DNA of 19,170 bases from Chitinophagaceae bacterium UBA1946. Its GTDB lineage: Bacteria; Bacteroidota; Bacteroidia; Chitinophagales; Chitinophagaceae. Below the pieces are notes generated by a model. The model did not search any database and had not been told where the DNA came from. It was given only the letters and a program-made list of their open reading frames with translations. Positions 6,976 to 13,491 of this stretch are shown one piece after another. The stretch spans positions 1 to 19,170 of the forward strand of contig DDEU01000089.1 of NCBI GenBank assembly GCA_002336815.1, read 5' to 3'. Made by a program: the position numbers and the translations under genes. Every line of letters begins with the position of its first letter. The stretch's first letter is position 1.

Positions 6976-8472
6976 CTATTGATTTACTTTTAAATTCCCA
7001 CCTGTCGCCACTGTTACACTAGCGCCGGGATTGACAGTAAGCGTTTTACAATTGGCTGTCACGCCATTGGCCACCACCGGGTTAAAAGGCCTGTTGGCCG
7101 GGATGATCACGTTGTTGGTTGCCGCAGGCACGGCATTCGACGACCAGTTGGCGGCATTATTCCAGGCGGTACTTACATTGCCCACCCATTGGTAGCTGTT
7201 GCTGCTGAGTGTGCCGCCGGTAAAGTCCAGTTCATTGTCGATACTCCAGGCTCCATTCTCATCCAGGCTGCGTATGCCCAGTTTGTGGGCACCATTCGGC
7301 ACCGTGGAGATATCAGCGTCAAAAACAAGGCTCGGTATATTGGTAGCAGAAGTAATGGTAACTGCTGTGCCATTCCCATAGCCGGGATCCGTATCTATAT
7401 AATATTCCATCCTCACAACCTTGGGCTGTACTGTTGCCGATGTGCCCGTATAAGGCTTTAAGAATATCCATTTGTTATCAAGGCTCCAGGCGCCGTTGGC
7501 ATCCCGGCTTCTTATACCAACAATATGTACCCCCTGGCCAAGGGGCGTAAGGTCGATATTGATGGCAAGATTGGGTAGGTTTTGTGCCGCGGTAATACTG
7601 ATGGGCGTGGCATTGCCATACCCGGGATCAGTGTCTAAGAACCATTCTACCCGGTTGATATTTGGCTGTGGTACGGCTCCTGTATTGGGGTAGGGTTTTA
7701 AGAACAGCCATTTATTGTCTAAGCTCCAGGCACCATTGGCATCCCGGCTGCGGATACCAACGATATGCACACCCTGGTTCAGTGGCGTAAGATCAATATT
7801 GATGGCCAGGTTGGGTAGGTTTTGTGCAGCAGTGATGCTGATGGGCGTGGCATTGCCATACCCGGGATCATTATCCATGAACCATTCTACCCGGTTGATA
7901 TTTGGTTGGGCAATGGCCCCGGTATTGGGGTAAGGTTTTAAGAACAGCCATTTGTTATCCAGGCTCCAGGCGCCGTTGGCATCGCGGCTACGGATACCAA
8001 CAATATGAACGCCCTGGTTAAGTGGCGTAAGATCGATATTGATAGCAAGATTGGGTAGATTTTGTACGGCGGTGATACTAATGGGGGTGGCATTTCCATA
8101 CCCGGGATCTTCATCTAAATACCATTCCACCCGGTTGACGTTTGGCTGGGGTGTAACGCCTGTATTGGGATAGGGTTTAAGAAATATCCACTTGTTATCG
8201 AGGCTCCAGGCGCCATTGGCATCCCGGCTTCTTACACCAACCACGTGTACACCCGCATTGAGCGGGGTAAGATCGAGGTTGATGGTGCCGGTTGCATTGC
8301 TGGTGCCCGTAAAACTCAAATTGGTGGCATTGCCATAGCCGGGATCTCCGTCTATATAGTATTCAATTTTATTGATGGCAGGTTGAGCAAAAATGCCTCC
8401 CATCCACCCCTGCAGGACGAGCAGCAGCAATAGTGCCAACCTGTTTTGTTTTTTATATTGACAGCATTTCAT
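6976..8472 (-). CDS. Secreted protein with five ~80-residue DPGYGN repeats
   Basis: The 498-residue protein has a signal peptide (residues 1-29, LALLLLLVL core, cleavage near IFA-QP) and then five tandem repeats: about 32-108, 109-188, 189-268, 269-348 and 349-424. Each repeat starts with an (N/V)RVEW(Y/F)(L/M/I)D segment, continues DPGYGNATPISI, then LTPLNQGVH(I/V)VGIRS, and closes RDANGAWSLDNKW. This looks like a beta-sandwich module; repeats of the style 'DxDPGxGNGT ... GxHxLxVRxxDxxGxWS' are known from Bacteroidota surface proteins. Residues about 430-498 form a different segment (YQWVGNVSTAWNNAANW, VIIPANRPFNP, CKTLTVNPGASVTV), resembling beta-rich adhesin modules. No type IX secretion sorting domain is visible and the protein ends abruptly at LKVNQ. 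It is downstream of, and probably co-transcribed with, the beta-helix-like gene (37-base gap). Ligand and function are unknown. Confidence 0.85.
   Translation of the reverse strand: MKCCQYKKQNRLALLLLLVLQGWMGGIFAQPAINKIEYYIDGDPGYGNATNLSFTGTSNATGTINLDLTPLNAGVHVVGVRSRDANGAWSLDNKWIFLKPYPNTGVTPQPNVNRVEWYLDEDPGYGNATPISITAVQNLPNLAINIDLTPLNQGVHIVGIRSRDANGAWSLDNKWLFLKPYPNTGAIAQPNINRVEWFMDNDPGYGNATPISITAAQNLPNLAINIDLTPLNQGVHIVGIRSRDANGAWSLDNKWLFLKPYPNTGAVPQPNINRVEWFLDTDPGYGNATPISITAAQNLPNLAINIDLTPLGQGVHIVGIRSRDANGAWSLDNKWIFLKPYTGTSATVQPKVVRMEYYIDTDPGYGNGTAVTITSATNIPSLVFDADISTVPNGAHKLGIRSLDENGAWSIDNELDFTGGTLSSNSYQWVGNVSTAWNNAANWSSNAVPAATNNVIIPANRPFNPVVANGVTANCKTLTVNPGASVTVATGGNLKVNQ
7201..8379 (-). repeat. 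Tandem intragenic repeat, 240-base period
   Basis: The coding repeats are in exact 240-base register. For instance, a CTCCAGGC word recurs at the same offset near 7494, 7734, 7974 and 8214, with a diverged copy (CTCCAGGC within ATACTCCAGGC) near 7254. The three inner units (roughly 7429-8148 on the minus strand) are nearly identical in DNA, mostly differing at third codon positions. The outermost units, first and fifth, are diverged and the first is three residues shorter. This points to recent in-frame duplication or gene conversion of the inner units. Confidence 0.93.
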
Positions 8473-8509
8473 TTTTTTCGTTTTACACAGTTCTAAAAAA
8501 GTAAGAAGG

Positions 8510-9640
8510 TTAGTTGTTGCCCCTTGTACTTACATTGATCTGGATAGTGCTGCCGGTTGGATTATTACCCTGTGGAGAACTGAGGGTGTAGATCGTTGGT
8601 ATGGTAGGTATAGTAGAAAGTTTGTAAGGGTAGTTACCCGTGAACATACCGATGGCTGTACCTCCTGCACCTGCAGTAAGCGCCGGGCTGCCGGCTTTTA
8701 GCTGGTAGCGGGCATCAGCACTGGTAGTACCGATCAATGGAAACGCGGCAAAAATATTGGCGGCATTGGCAATGGGTGTAATGGTATTGCCCACACCGGT
8801 TCCCCAGTTGATGGCTACACCTGACTGTATACCCATGTTGTAATTGAAGATGCTGTTGCCACCGTTGCCGAAAGTAAAATAATTATAATTGCTTGCTGCA
8901 GCAGCATTGGTATAACTAATGAAGATATTGTTTTGCAGCAGGTAAGCACCGCCTCCTAATTCAATACCACCCTGGTATGTGAGGGTTGAAGAACCACCAT
9001 TTAAGCTATTGGTATTTTGAGTAGCATCAAAGGCCCACACATTATTAGAAATATTACCGCTGTATGTATTGCCCGGGTTTGTACTGAAATAATTGATCAG
9101 GTTATTACTAACATTCAAATTTGTAACACTGGAACCATTGTTGTAAACACTGTTAATAGCAACCCGGTAGTTCTGTATTACCTGGGTATTGGTGATGGTT
9201 CCAGCAGGGCTTGTATAGGCTATATTAACCGTTAATTCACAATTTCTGATAATGGTAATATTATTTTCTTTTATGTACACATTCCCGCCATAAAAGCCGC
9301 TTACTACCGAGCCATCGCTGCCGGCATCAAAAATGAGAGAGTTTAGCGTAGCAATACCTGCAAATGCCTGCAGGTTGGCATTTCCTTTAGGTGTACTATT
9401 GGGATCCAGCCAGTAACCCGGACCAATCAGCGTCAATTTTTTTGTAACGGTACCGGTAAGCGTGGTGCTGGGAAACATCAATATCGTATCACCTGAAACA
9501 GCGGCAGTATTGGCCAGCGCAAAAGTGGTGTAATCTGTGCCTGAAATAGGGCTCCCAAAAAAACCGACCCTCCGGATCTTCGCATTGGCTGCGAAACCCG
9601 TCATTAAAACGATGCTGAGAAGAATGGCAAACTTTTTCAT
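8510..9640 (-). CDS. Secreted beta-helix-like protein of unknown function
   Basis: The 376-residue protein starts with a signal peptide (MKKFAILLSIVLMTGFAANA, cleavage before KIRR). The mature part begins with a region like the start of many parallel beta-helix proteins (YTTFALANTAAVSGDTILMFP, then LTLIGPGYWLDPNS). Short strand-turn units rich in Asn, Gly, Thr and Ser follow (NNITIIRNCELTV, VTNLNVSNNLINYF, YSGNISNNVWAF, YLLQNNIFISYT), as expected for a right-handed beta-helix. The end, DARYQLKAGSPALTAGAGGT followed by a GMFTGNYPYKL motif and a proline/threonine stretch, is a recognisable C-terminal arrangement of Bacteroidota extracellular proteins. From memory, such proteins often sit beside DPGxGN-repeat proteins, which fits the gene 37 bases downstream. 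No pectate-lyase catalytic set is evident, so I do not propose an enzyme activity. It is the first gene of the unit. Confidence 0.83.
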   Translation of the reverse strand: MKKFAILLSIVLMTGFAANAKIRRVGFFGSPISGTDYTTFALANTAAVSGDTILMFPSTTLTGTVTKKLTLIGPGYWLDPNSTPKGNANLQAFAGIATLNSLIFDAGSDGSVVSGFYGGNVYIKENNITIIRNCELTVNIAYTSPAGTITNTQVIQNYRVAINSVYNNGSSVTNLNVSNNLINYFSTNPGNTYSGNISNNVWAFDATQNTNSLNGGSSTLTYQGGIELGGGAYLLQNNIFISYTNAAAASNYNYFTFGNGGNSIFNYNMGIQSGVAINWGTGVGNTITPIANAANIFAAFPLIGTTSADARYQLKAGSPALTAGAGGTAIGMFTGNYPYKLSTIPTIPTIYTLSSPQGNNPTGSTIQINVSTRGNN

Positions 9641-9838
9641 TGTTTGTTTTTTATAATGGTGAATAAGATGACTGAGTAAATGGGAAGGTTATCAGGAAAA
9701 TATCGGAGTTTGTTGCTTCAGTGCCGTTATAACACGGGCAGTTGGTTCCGTAAAAATTGAGTTTTTATTCCGAAAATACAATACCCTGAACTCGTAATTT
9801 TTGCACAGGAAAATTGGAGCGGTTTACTATACGTAAAG

Positions 9839-9861
9839 AAAAAGCAGGTGTCCTGCTTTTT
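9839..9861. terminator. Bidirectional hairpin terminator
   Basis: AAAAAGCAGG (9839-9848) pairs perfectly with CCTGCTTTTT (9852-9861) around the 3-base loop TGT. The A-run on one side and the T-run on the other would give a U-tract in either direction. No gene ends within 300 bases on the plus strand. The nearest minus-strand gene ends at 10170, and other hairpins intervene. Its presence hints at an unrecognised transcript. Confidence 0.65.
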
Positions 9862-9999
9862 GGAGTACTATCCAGCAAGTGGTCATATTGAATTATTAAG
9901 CGGTAAAAGCCGGGAATGGCAAAGCGGAAGAGTATTCATTGGGCATCCGCTGTAACGGTAACGGAGATATATACTTTTACAGTTGGCGGTACAGCAAAG

Positions 10000-10019
10000 C
10001 AGGCCGCTCTACCGGCCTG
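10000..10019. other. GC-rich hairpin in gene-free region
   Basis: CAGGCCG (10000-10006) pairs perfectly with CGGCCTG (10013-10019) across the loop CTCTAC. No T-run follows on either strand, so it is not a standard terminator. It may be part of a structured RNA or of an extragenic palindromic element. Confidence 0.45.
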
Positions 10020-10102
10020 GAAAGTGTACACGAAATGAAGGGCAGTCAGGAATGCCGGTGGCCGGGTACTCAAATGGATGCGGACCAGCTACACTATTAA
10101 AG

Positions 10103-10155
10103 AAAAACTTTACAGCAGCTGCCATGGATAACCAGGAAGCGCCGTAAAGTTTTTT
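10103..10155 (-). terminator. Probable terminator of the CBM48-like gene (long loop)
   Basis: An 11-base perfect inverted repeat AAAAACTTTAC (10103-10113) / GTAAAGTTTTT (10144-10154) encloses a 30-base loop. On the minus strand the 3' arm runs into T-rich sequence (TTTTTCTTT) soon after the gene's stop codon at 10170. The unusually large loop contains its own palindrome GCAGCTGC near 10115-10122, which may fold to shorten it. Confidence 0.6.
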
Positions 10156-10169
10156 AGTTTTGAGGGGAA

Positions 10170-10460
10170 TTAGAGAACGATCACGCTGTTGCTTCCGCCA
10201 AATTCGTTGGGGATTTCTTTGTCAGCTTCAGGATCATTAACCCATTCTGATTCGTTTACACGATATTTGAACTGTTGTTCAGTATTTTTAGGTAAGGATA
10301 CATCGCAGGTAAAGCTGCCGTCTTTCTTCTTGCTCATGATAATGGAGTTTTCCCAATCGCTGTTCAGGCCCAGTATCTCAACGGTTTCAGCATTTTCAAC
10401 ATTAAAAGTAAATTTTACTTTACAGTAATCTTTGGTTTTGTAATACGTCTTTTGTACCAT
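10170..10460 (-). CDS. Free-standing CBM48 / isoamylase early-set domain protein
   Basis: The 96-residue protein is essentially a single domain of the glycogen-binding (CBM48, early-set, AMPK-beta-like) type. Seen features are the first strands VKFTFNVENAETVEILGLNS (15-34), the tryptophan W36 after GLNSD, the KKKDGSFTCDVSLPKN turn (44-59), and the closing block FKYRVNESEWVNDPEAD (64-80) with PNEFGGSNSVIVL (84-96). In that family, W36, K65 and the W73..N75.DP set line the glycan-contact face. No signal peptide is present, so the protein is expected in the cytoplasm. In most organisms this domain is fused to starch or glycogen enzymes. As a stand-alone protein its partner is unknown; a scaffold or glycogen-targeting role is inference. 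No glycogen gene lies nearby. It is monocistronic and divergent from lepB. Confidence 0.85.
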   Translation of the reverse strand: MVQKTYYKTKDYCKVKFTFNVENAETVEILGLNSDWENSIIMSKKKDGSFTCDVSLPKNTEQQFKYRVNESEWVNDPEADKEIPNEFGGSNSVIVL

Positions 10461-10548
10461 TTTTGTTTGTTTTGATTAAAACTTCAAGCCTTTAATACCC
10501 GATATAAAAAAAGGTAACCTTATGCTCCTTCCTGCCTGGCTGCGGGCC

Positions 10549-10557
10549 TGTGGATAA
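10549..10557 (-). promoter_or_regulatory. Perfect DnaA-box sequence
   Basis: The minus strand reads TTATCCACA at 10557-10549, an exact match to the consensus DnaA box, in the 279-base gap between the divergent CBM48-like and lepB genes. A one-mismatch relative (TTTTCCACA) lies at 10680-10688. Two sites are too few to call an origin. A single 9-mer match can also occur by chance. Confidence 0.35.
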
Positions 10558-10679
10558 GTTGCATTATTTTTTGAGCTTTTCCCTTCATCTTTAAACATGG
10601 ATCCGCAAAACGGGCTGTACCTCAAAGGAATTACAATTATCGAAAATCATACCTGAGTTAAACCTTTCATAACATTTTT

Positions 10680-10688
10680 TGTGGAAAA
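10680..10688 (-). promoter_or_regulatory. DnaA-box-like sequence, one mismatch
   Basis: The minus strand reads TTTTCCACA here, one base from the DnaA consensus, in the same orientation as the perfect box 123 bases to the left and about 24 bases before the lepB -7 box. Binding at this spot could affect lepB transcription, but that is inference. Confidence 0.2.
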
Positions 10689-10711
10689 ACTCGTCAACCA
10701 CTGAATTATGG

Positions 10712-10719
10712 TATTTTTG
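10712..10719 (+). promoter_or_regulatory. -7 promoter box of lepB
   Basis: TATTTTTG matches the Bacteroidota consensus TAnnTTTG exactly and is the same octamer found before the tRNA at the right edge. It lies 20 bases before the start codon, giving a very short leader. There is no TTG at the usual distance upstream, so the promoter may be weak or activator-dependent. Confidence 0.5.
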
Positions 10720-10739
10720 GCAGCAATAAAATTTTACTT

Positions 10740-12239
10740 ATGAGTATTGGCTGGATCGTTTTTATACTTGCCACCGTTGGATGGCATGTGGGTTTATATG
10801 GAATGTTTAAAAAAGCAGGGATCGATGCATGGAAAGCGCTGGTGCCTTTTTACAATACCTGGTGCATGGTGGATAATATGAAGCTTAAAAAATATTGGTT
10901 CTTCCTGCAGTTCGTTCCCATTGCCGGCCAGTTCATCACCATCTGGATAATGATCAAGTTTGTAGAACACTTTGGCCGTTTTGGTGTTGGTCACCACGCC
11001 CTGACTGTTTTTCTGCCTTTTATTTATTTTCCCTACCTCGGTTTCTCCAACCAGGAACGTTATGCAGGCGAAAAGGTGGTGAACAATTATAAAAAATCAG
11101 GCGCCCGGGAATGGATCGATGCTGCTGCCTTTGCCGTAGTTGCGGCTACACTTATCCGCACTTTTGTTTTTGAGGCTTACACGATACCAACTCCATCGGA
11201 AGAAAAAACACTGCTGGTAAACGACTTTTTATTTGTGAGTAAATGGGCTTACGGTCCACGTATTCCCAACACACCTGTTGCAATGCCTTTTGTTCACCAC
11301 ACCATGCCATTTATCAATACCAAGGCCTATTCGGAGATCATTCACATTCCTTATACCAGGTGGTTTGCCTCGCCTGTAAAAAGAAATGATGCCGTGGTGT
11401 TCAATTTTCCTGAAAATGATACCCTCATCAATGATGAACAGGAATATGGATCCAAAAGAACTTATTACCAGGCCATCAGGGAAGAAGGTGGAAGAGATGC
11501 TGTATGGGCCAGGCATGGCGATCTGATCATTACACGCCCTGTTGATAAAAGGGAGAACTTTATCAAACGTTGTGTAGCCATCGCCGGTGATAAAATAGTG
11601 ATCAGGAATACCGTGTTGTTCATCAACGATGTGGCACAGCCTTTTCCGCCACAATCAGAAAAATTCTACCGGGTGCAAGCCAGCAGTCAGCTCGACGAAG
11701 AGCAGTTGAAATCATTTGGCATCCATACCGATCCTGAACTGAATGAGTTTGGCATGATCGCCACCGGCACTTACATTATCAATATGACAGCGGGCGAAAA
11801 AGCGCAGGTAGCGGGATTAAAAAATGTGACAGCTATCGCTGATGAAATTCATGCACCCAGCGGCGAGATATTTCCGTATTACAATGCCGCCAAAAACTGG
11901 AGCGTTGATAATTTTGGTCCACTGGTGATACCTGCAAAAGGAATGAGTATCGACCTCACGCCGGATAACATGATCCGTTACAGGCGCTGTATAGAAACGT
12001 ACGAAGGCAATAAGGTTGCCATCAGTAACGGCAAAGTGTTGATCAATGATAAAGAAACCACTACTTACACTTTTAAGATGAATTATTACTGGCTGATGGG
12101 TGATAACCGCCACAATTCACTGGATAGCCGTTATTGGGGTTTTGTGCCGGAAGATCATGTTGTAGGCAAGGCTTCGCTGATCTGGTTCAGTTGGGAAAAG
12201 GGACCAAGATGGAACCGCATTTTCAAAACCATAAAATAA
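10740..12239 (+). CDS. lepB: Signal peptidase I, large Bacteroidota form
   Basis: This is the membrane-bound serine/lysine protease that cleaves signal peptides from exported proteins at the outer face of the inner membrane. The 499-residue product is much longer than E. coli LepB (324). It has an N-terminal membrane part (about 1-110) with hydrophobic segments near 4-21, 52-73 and 86-101, resembling the small DUF5684-like domain that precedes many Bacteroidota signal peptidases. A further transmembrane segment at 124-143 then leads into the catalytic domain. Box B is TIPTPSEEKTLL (148-159), with Ser153 as the nucleophile. Box D is RENFIKRCVAIAGD (271-284), with Lys276 as the general base. 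Box E is GDNRHNSLDSRYWG (454-467). Between boxes D and E lies a large insertion of about 150 residues (300-445). The residue after the nucleophile is Glu instead of the usual Met. A terminator follows at 12287. Confidence 0.95.
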   Translation: MSIGWIVFILATVGWHVGLYGMFKKAGIDAWKALVPFYNTWCMVDNMKLKKYWFFLQFVPIAGQFITIWIMIKFVEHFGRFGVGHHALTVFLPFIYFPYLGFSNQERYAGEKVVNNYKKSGAREWIDAAAFAVVAATLIRTFVFEAYTIPTPSEEKTLLVNDFLFVSKWAYGPRIPNTPVAMPFVHHTMPFINTKAYSEIIHIPYTRWFASPVKRNDAVVFNFPENDTLINDEQEYGSKRTYYQAIREEGGRDAVWARHGDLIITRPVDKRENFIKRCVAIAGDKIVIRNTVLFINDVAQPFPPQSEKFYRVQASSQLDEEQLKSFGIHTDPELNEFGMIATGTYIINMTAGEKAQVAGLKNVTAIADEIHAPSGEIFPYYNAAKNWSVDNFGPLVIPAKGMSIDLTPDNMIRYRRCIETYEGNKVAISNGKVLINDKETTTYTFKMNYYWLMGDNRHNSLDSRYWGFVPEDHVVGKASLIWFSWEKGPRWNRIFKTIK

Positions 12240-12286
12240 TTCCGCCGCACATTTATAGAAGTGCTTATATTTATACTTCATTTTTT

Positions 12287-12315
12287 AAAACCACAAAGTT
12301 GTCTTTGTGGTTTTT
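12287..12315 (+). terminator. Intrinsic terminator after lepB
   Basis: A perfect 12-pair stem AAAACCACAAAG (12287-12298) / CTTTGTGGTTTT (12303-12314) with loop TTGT runs into TTTTT at 12311-12315. It lies 47 bases after the lepB stop and 33 bases before the cdd start, separating the two transcripts. Confidence 0.92.
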
Positions 12316-12348
12316 CATTCCCGGTAATTAAGGGTTAAAACGTTGACT

Positions 12349-12837
12349 ATGGAGTTAAAACAGGTTGGTTTTTCGGTAGAAGTGTATGGTTCCGCAACTG
12401 AACTGGCTGCAGATGATGCTGCATTGCTGCAAAAGGCAAGGCAAATCACCGCCGCAGCCTATGCTCCCTACTCGAACTTTTGTGTAGGTGCGGCCGCCCG
12501 GCTCGCCAATGGACAGGTGATAGAAGGTACCAACCAGGAAAACGCGTCTTATCCTGCCGGCATGTGTGCCGAAAGAACCCTCATGTCTGCCGCAGCTACC
12601 CGGTATCCCGGCATCGGCATTGAAACAATGGCCATCAGTTATGATAATAAAAATGGGCAAAGCAACCGGCCCATCTCTCCCTGCGGTATTTGCAGGCAGG
12701 TACTTACTGAATTTGAAGACCGCACTGGTCATCCCATTAAGTTAATACTGGGCGGACTTAACGGTGAAGTATATGCGATAAAAACGGCGAAGGAATTATT
12801 GCCGCTTACCTTTACTTCGGATGATCTAAAAAGATAA
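12349..12837 (+). CDS. cdd: Cytidine deaminase
   Basis: This zinc enzyme of pyrimidine salvage converts cytidine and deoxycytidine to uridine and deoxyuridine in the cytoplasm. From the ATG at 12349 the protein has 162 residues; an in-frame TTG two codons earlier is a less likely start. Signatures are PYSNFCVGAAA at 40-50 (substrate pocket), GTNQENASYPAGMCAERTL at 60-78, which carries zinc ligand Cys73 and the catalytic Glu75 of the CAE motif, and SPCGICRQVL at 110-119 with zinc ligands Cys112 and Cys115. The three-cysteine zinc site is that of the small homotetrameric class, and an N-terminal extension of about 28 residues precedes the core. Only 12 bases separate it from the next gene, so the two probably share a transcript. 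Confidence 0.96.
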   Translation: MELKQVGFSVEVYGSATELAADDAALLQKARQITAAAYAPYSNFCVGAAARLANGQVIEGTNQENASYPAGMCAERTLMSAAATRYPGIGIETMAISYDNKNGQSNRPISPCGICRQVLTEFEDRTGHPIKLILGGLNGEVYAIKTAKELLPLTFTSDDLKR

Positions 12838-12849
12838 GCTTACAACAAA

Positions 12850-13491
12850 ATGTATCGCAATAGCTGCAGCAAAATAGTCCTGGTATTGTGTTTACAGTAT
12901 TTTGCTGTCACCGTATGCGGTGCCGGTGATTTTCTTTGCCCATCACTTTCATCAAGCCACCAGTTCGACAACCGTTCATTGCCTGCTGATTCTGCTAAAA
13001 GGCTGTGGATAGAAGACTTTCGGGCATTCAGGAATGCCGTTTACAGGAATGATACTGCTGCGGTAAAGAGCTTTTTCAAATTCCCACTCAAAGGAGATAC
13101 CTGGTTTTTGGTGTTGTCTGAAAAAGAACTGCAGTCAAAAAGCAGCAACGAAAAATTTGGAGCATTTGCTGCAAGTGATTTCAATCAATACTATTCAAAA
13201 ATATTTCCTGTCCATTTTATTACAACCTTGCTAAAGATAAAGTCAGAAGAATTGTACAGCAAAGGAGCATACGAAACGGTAGAGCTGCGGGAGAACAGCA
13301 CCACCACTTATAAAATGCACGCATCTTTTGATAAAGAAGAGCAGCGGTTATCCCTGAACCTGAATTTTAATGTAGTAGAAAAAGATGAGCAGGGTGAAGT
13401 GATCGATGGGGGAGAAAGTACGGTGATCTATATCTTTCGTGTTTTAAAGAACGGGCACCTGCAATTTGATAAAATTATGCTGGCCGGCTGA
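12850..13491 (+). CDS. Exported protein of unknown function
   Basis: I do not recognise the family. The 213-residue product has a hydrophobic N-terminus (KIVLVLCLQYFAVTVCGAG, about 8-26) that should act as a signal peptide. A cysteine at 23 makes a lipoprotein possible, but VTVC is a poor lipobox. The mature part begins with a low-complexity Ser/Asp stretch, then a helix-like segment ADSAKRLWIEDFRAFRNAVY (46-65) and NDTAAVKSFFKFPLKGDTW (68-86). It continues as alternating charged and hydrophobic segments and finishes with strand-like repeats (RLSLNLNFNVV, STVIYIFRVL, LQFDKIML). The 'FRxFRxAVxxNDxxAVxSFxxFPL' pattern resembles small periplasmic proteins with an NTF2-like cone fold; that is a guess. 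It lies 12 bases after cdd. Its stop codon directly abuts that of ogt on the opposite strand. Confidence 0.75.
   Translation: MYRNSCSKIVLVLCLQYFAVTVCGAGDFLCPSLSSSHQFDNRSLPADSAKRLWIEDFRAFRNAVYRNDTAAVKSFFKFPLKGDTWFLVLSEKELQSKSSNEKFGAFAASDFNQYYSKIFPVHFITTLLKIKSEELYSKGAYETVELRENSTTTYKMHASFDKEEQRLSLNLNFNVVEKDEQGEVIDGGESTVIYIFRVLKNGHLQFDKIMLAG

Larger units (their letters stand above)
9641..10169. other. 529-base gene-free, hairpin-rich region
   Basis: No convincing gene is seen. The region includes the upstream sequence of the beta-helix gene (left end), a bidirectional hairpin at 9839-9861, a GC stem at 10000-10019, nested pairs CTGTAA (9950-9955) / TTACAG (9977-9982), and a long-loop hairpin at 10103-10155. 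A stop-free frame on the plus strand runs from 9900 to a TAA at 10098-10100 (66 codons), but its only ATG start would leave just about 20 codons. It could be a gene remnant, an RNA gene, or plain spacer. Confidence 0.55.

Noticed and set aside
7201..8379. Regularly spaced repeats considered as a CRISPR-like array
   Set aside because: The period is 240 bases, repeats are continuous without unique spacers, and they are fully coding.
7189..8433. Several plus-strand frames opposite the repeat protein gene
   Set aside because: They recur with the 240-base repeat and are antisense shadows of it; the minus-strand frame has the signal peptide and repeated domain logic.
10461..10739. Possible replication origin
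   Set aside because: Only one perfect and one imperfect DnaA box, no cluster, no AT-rich unwinding region beside them, and no dnaA/dnaN-type context.
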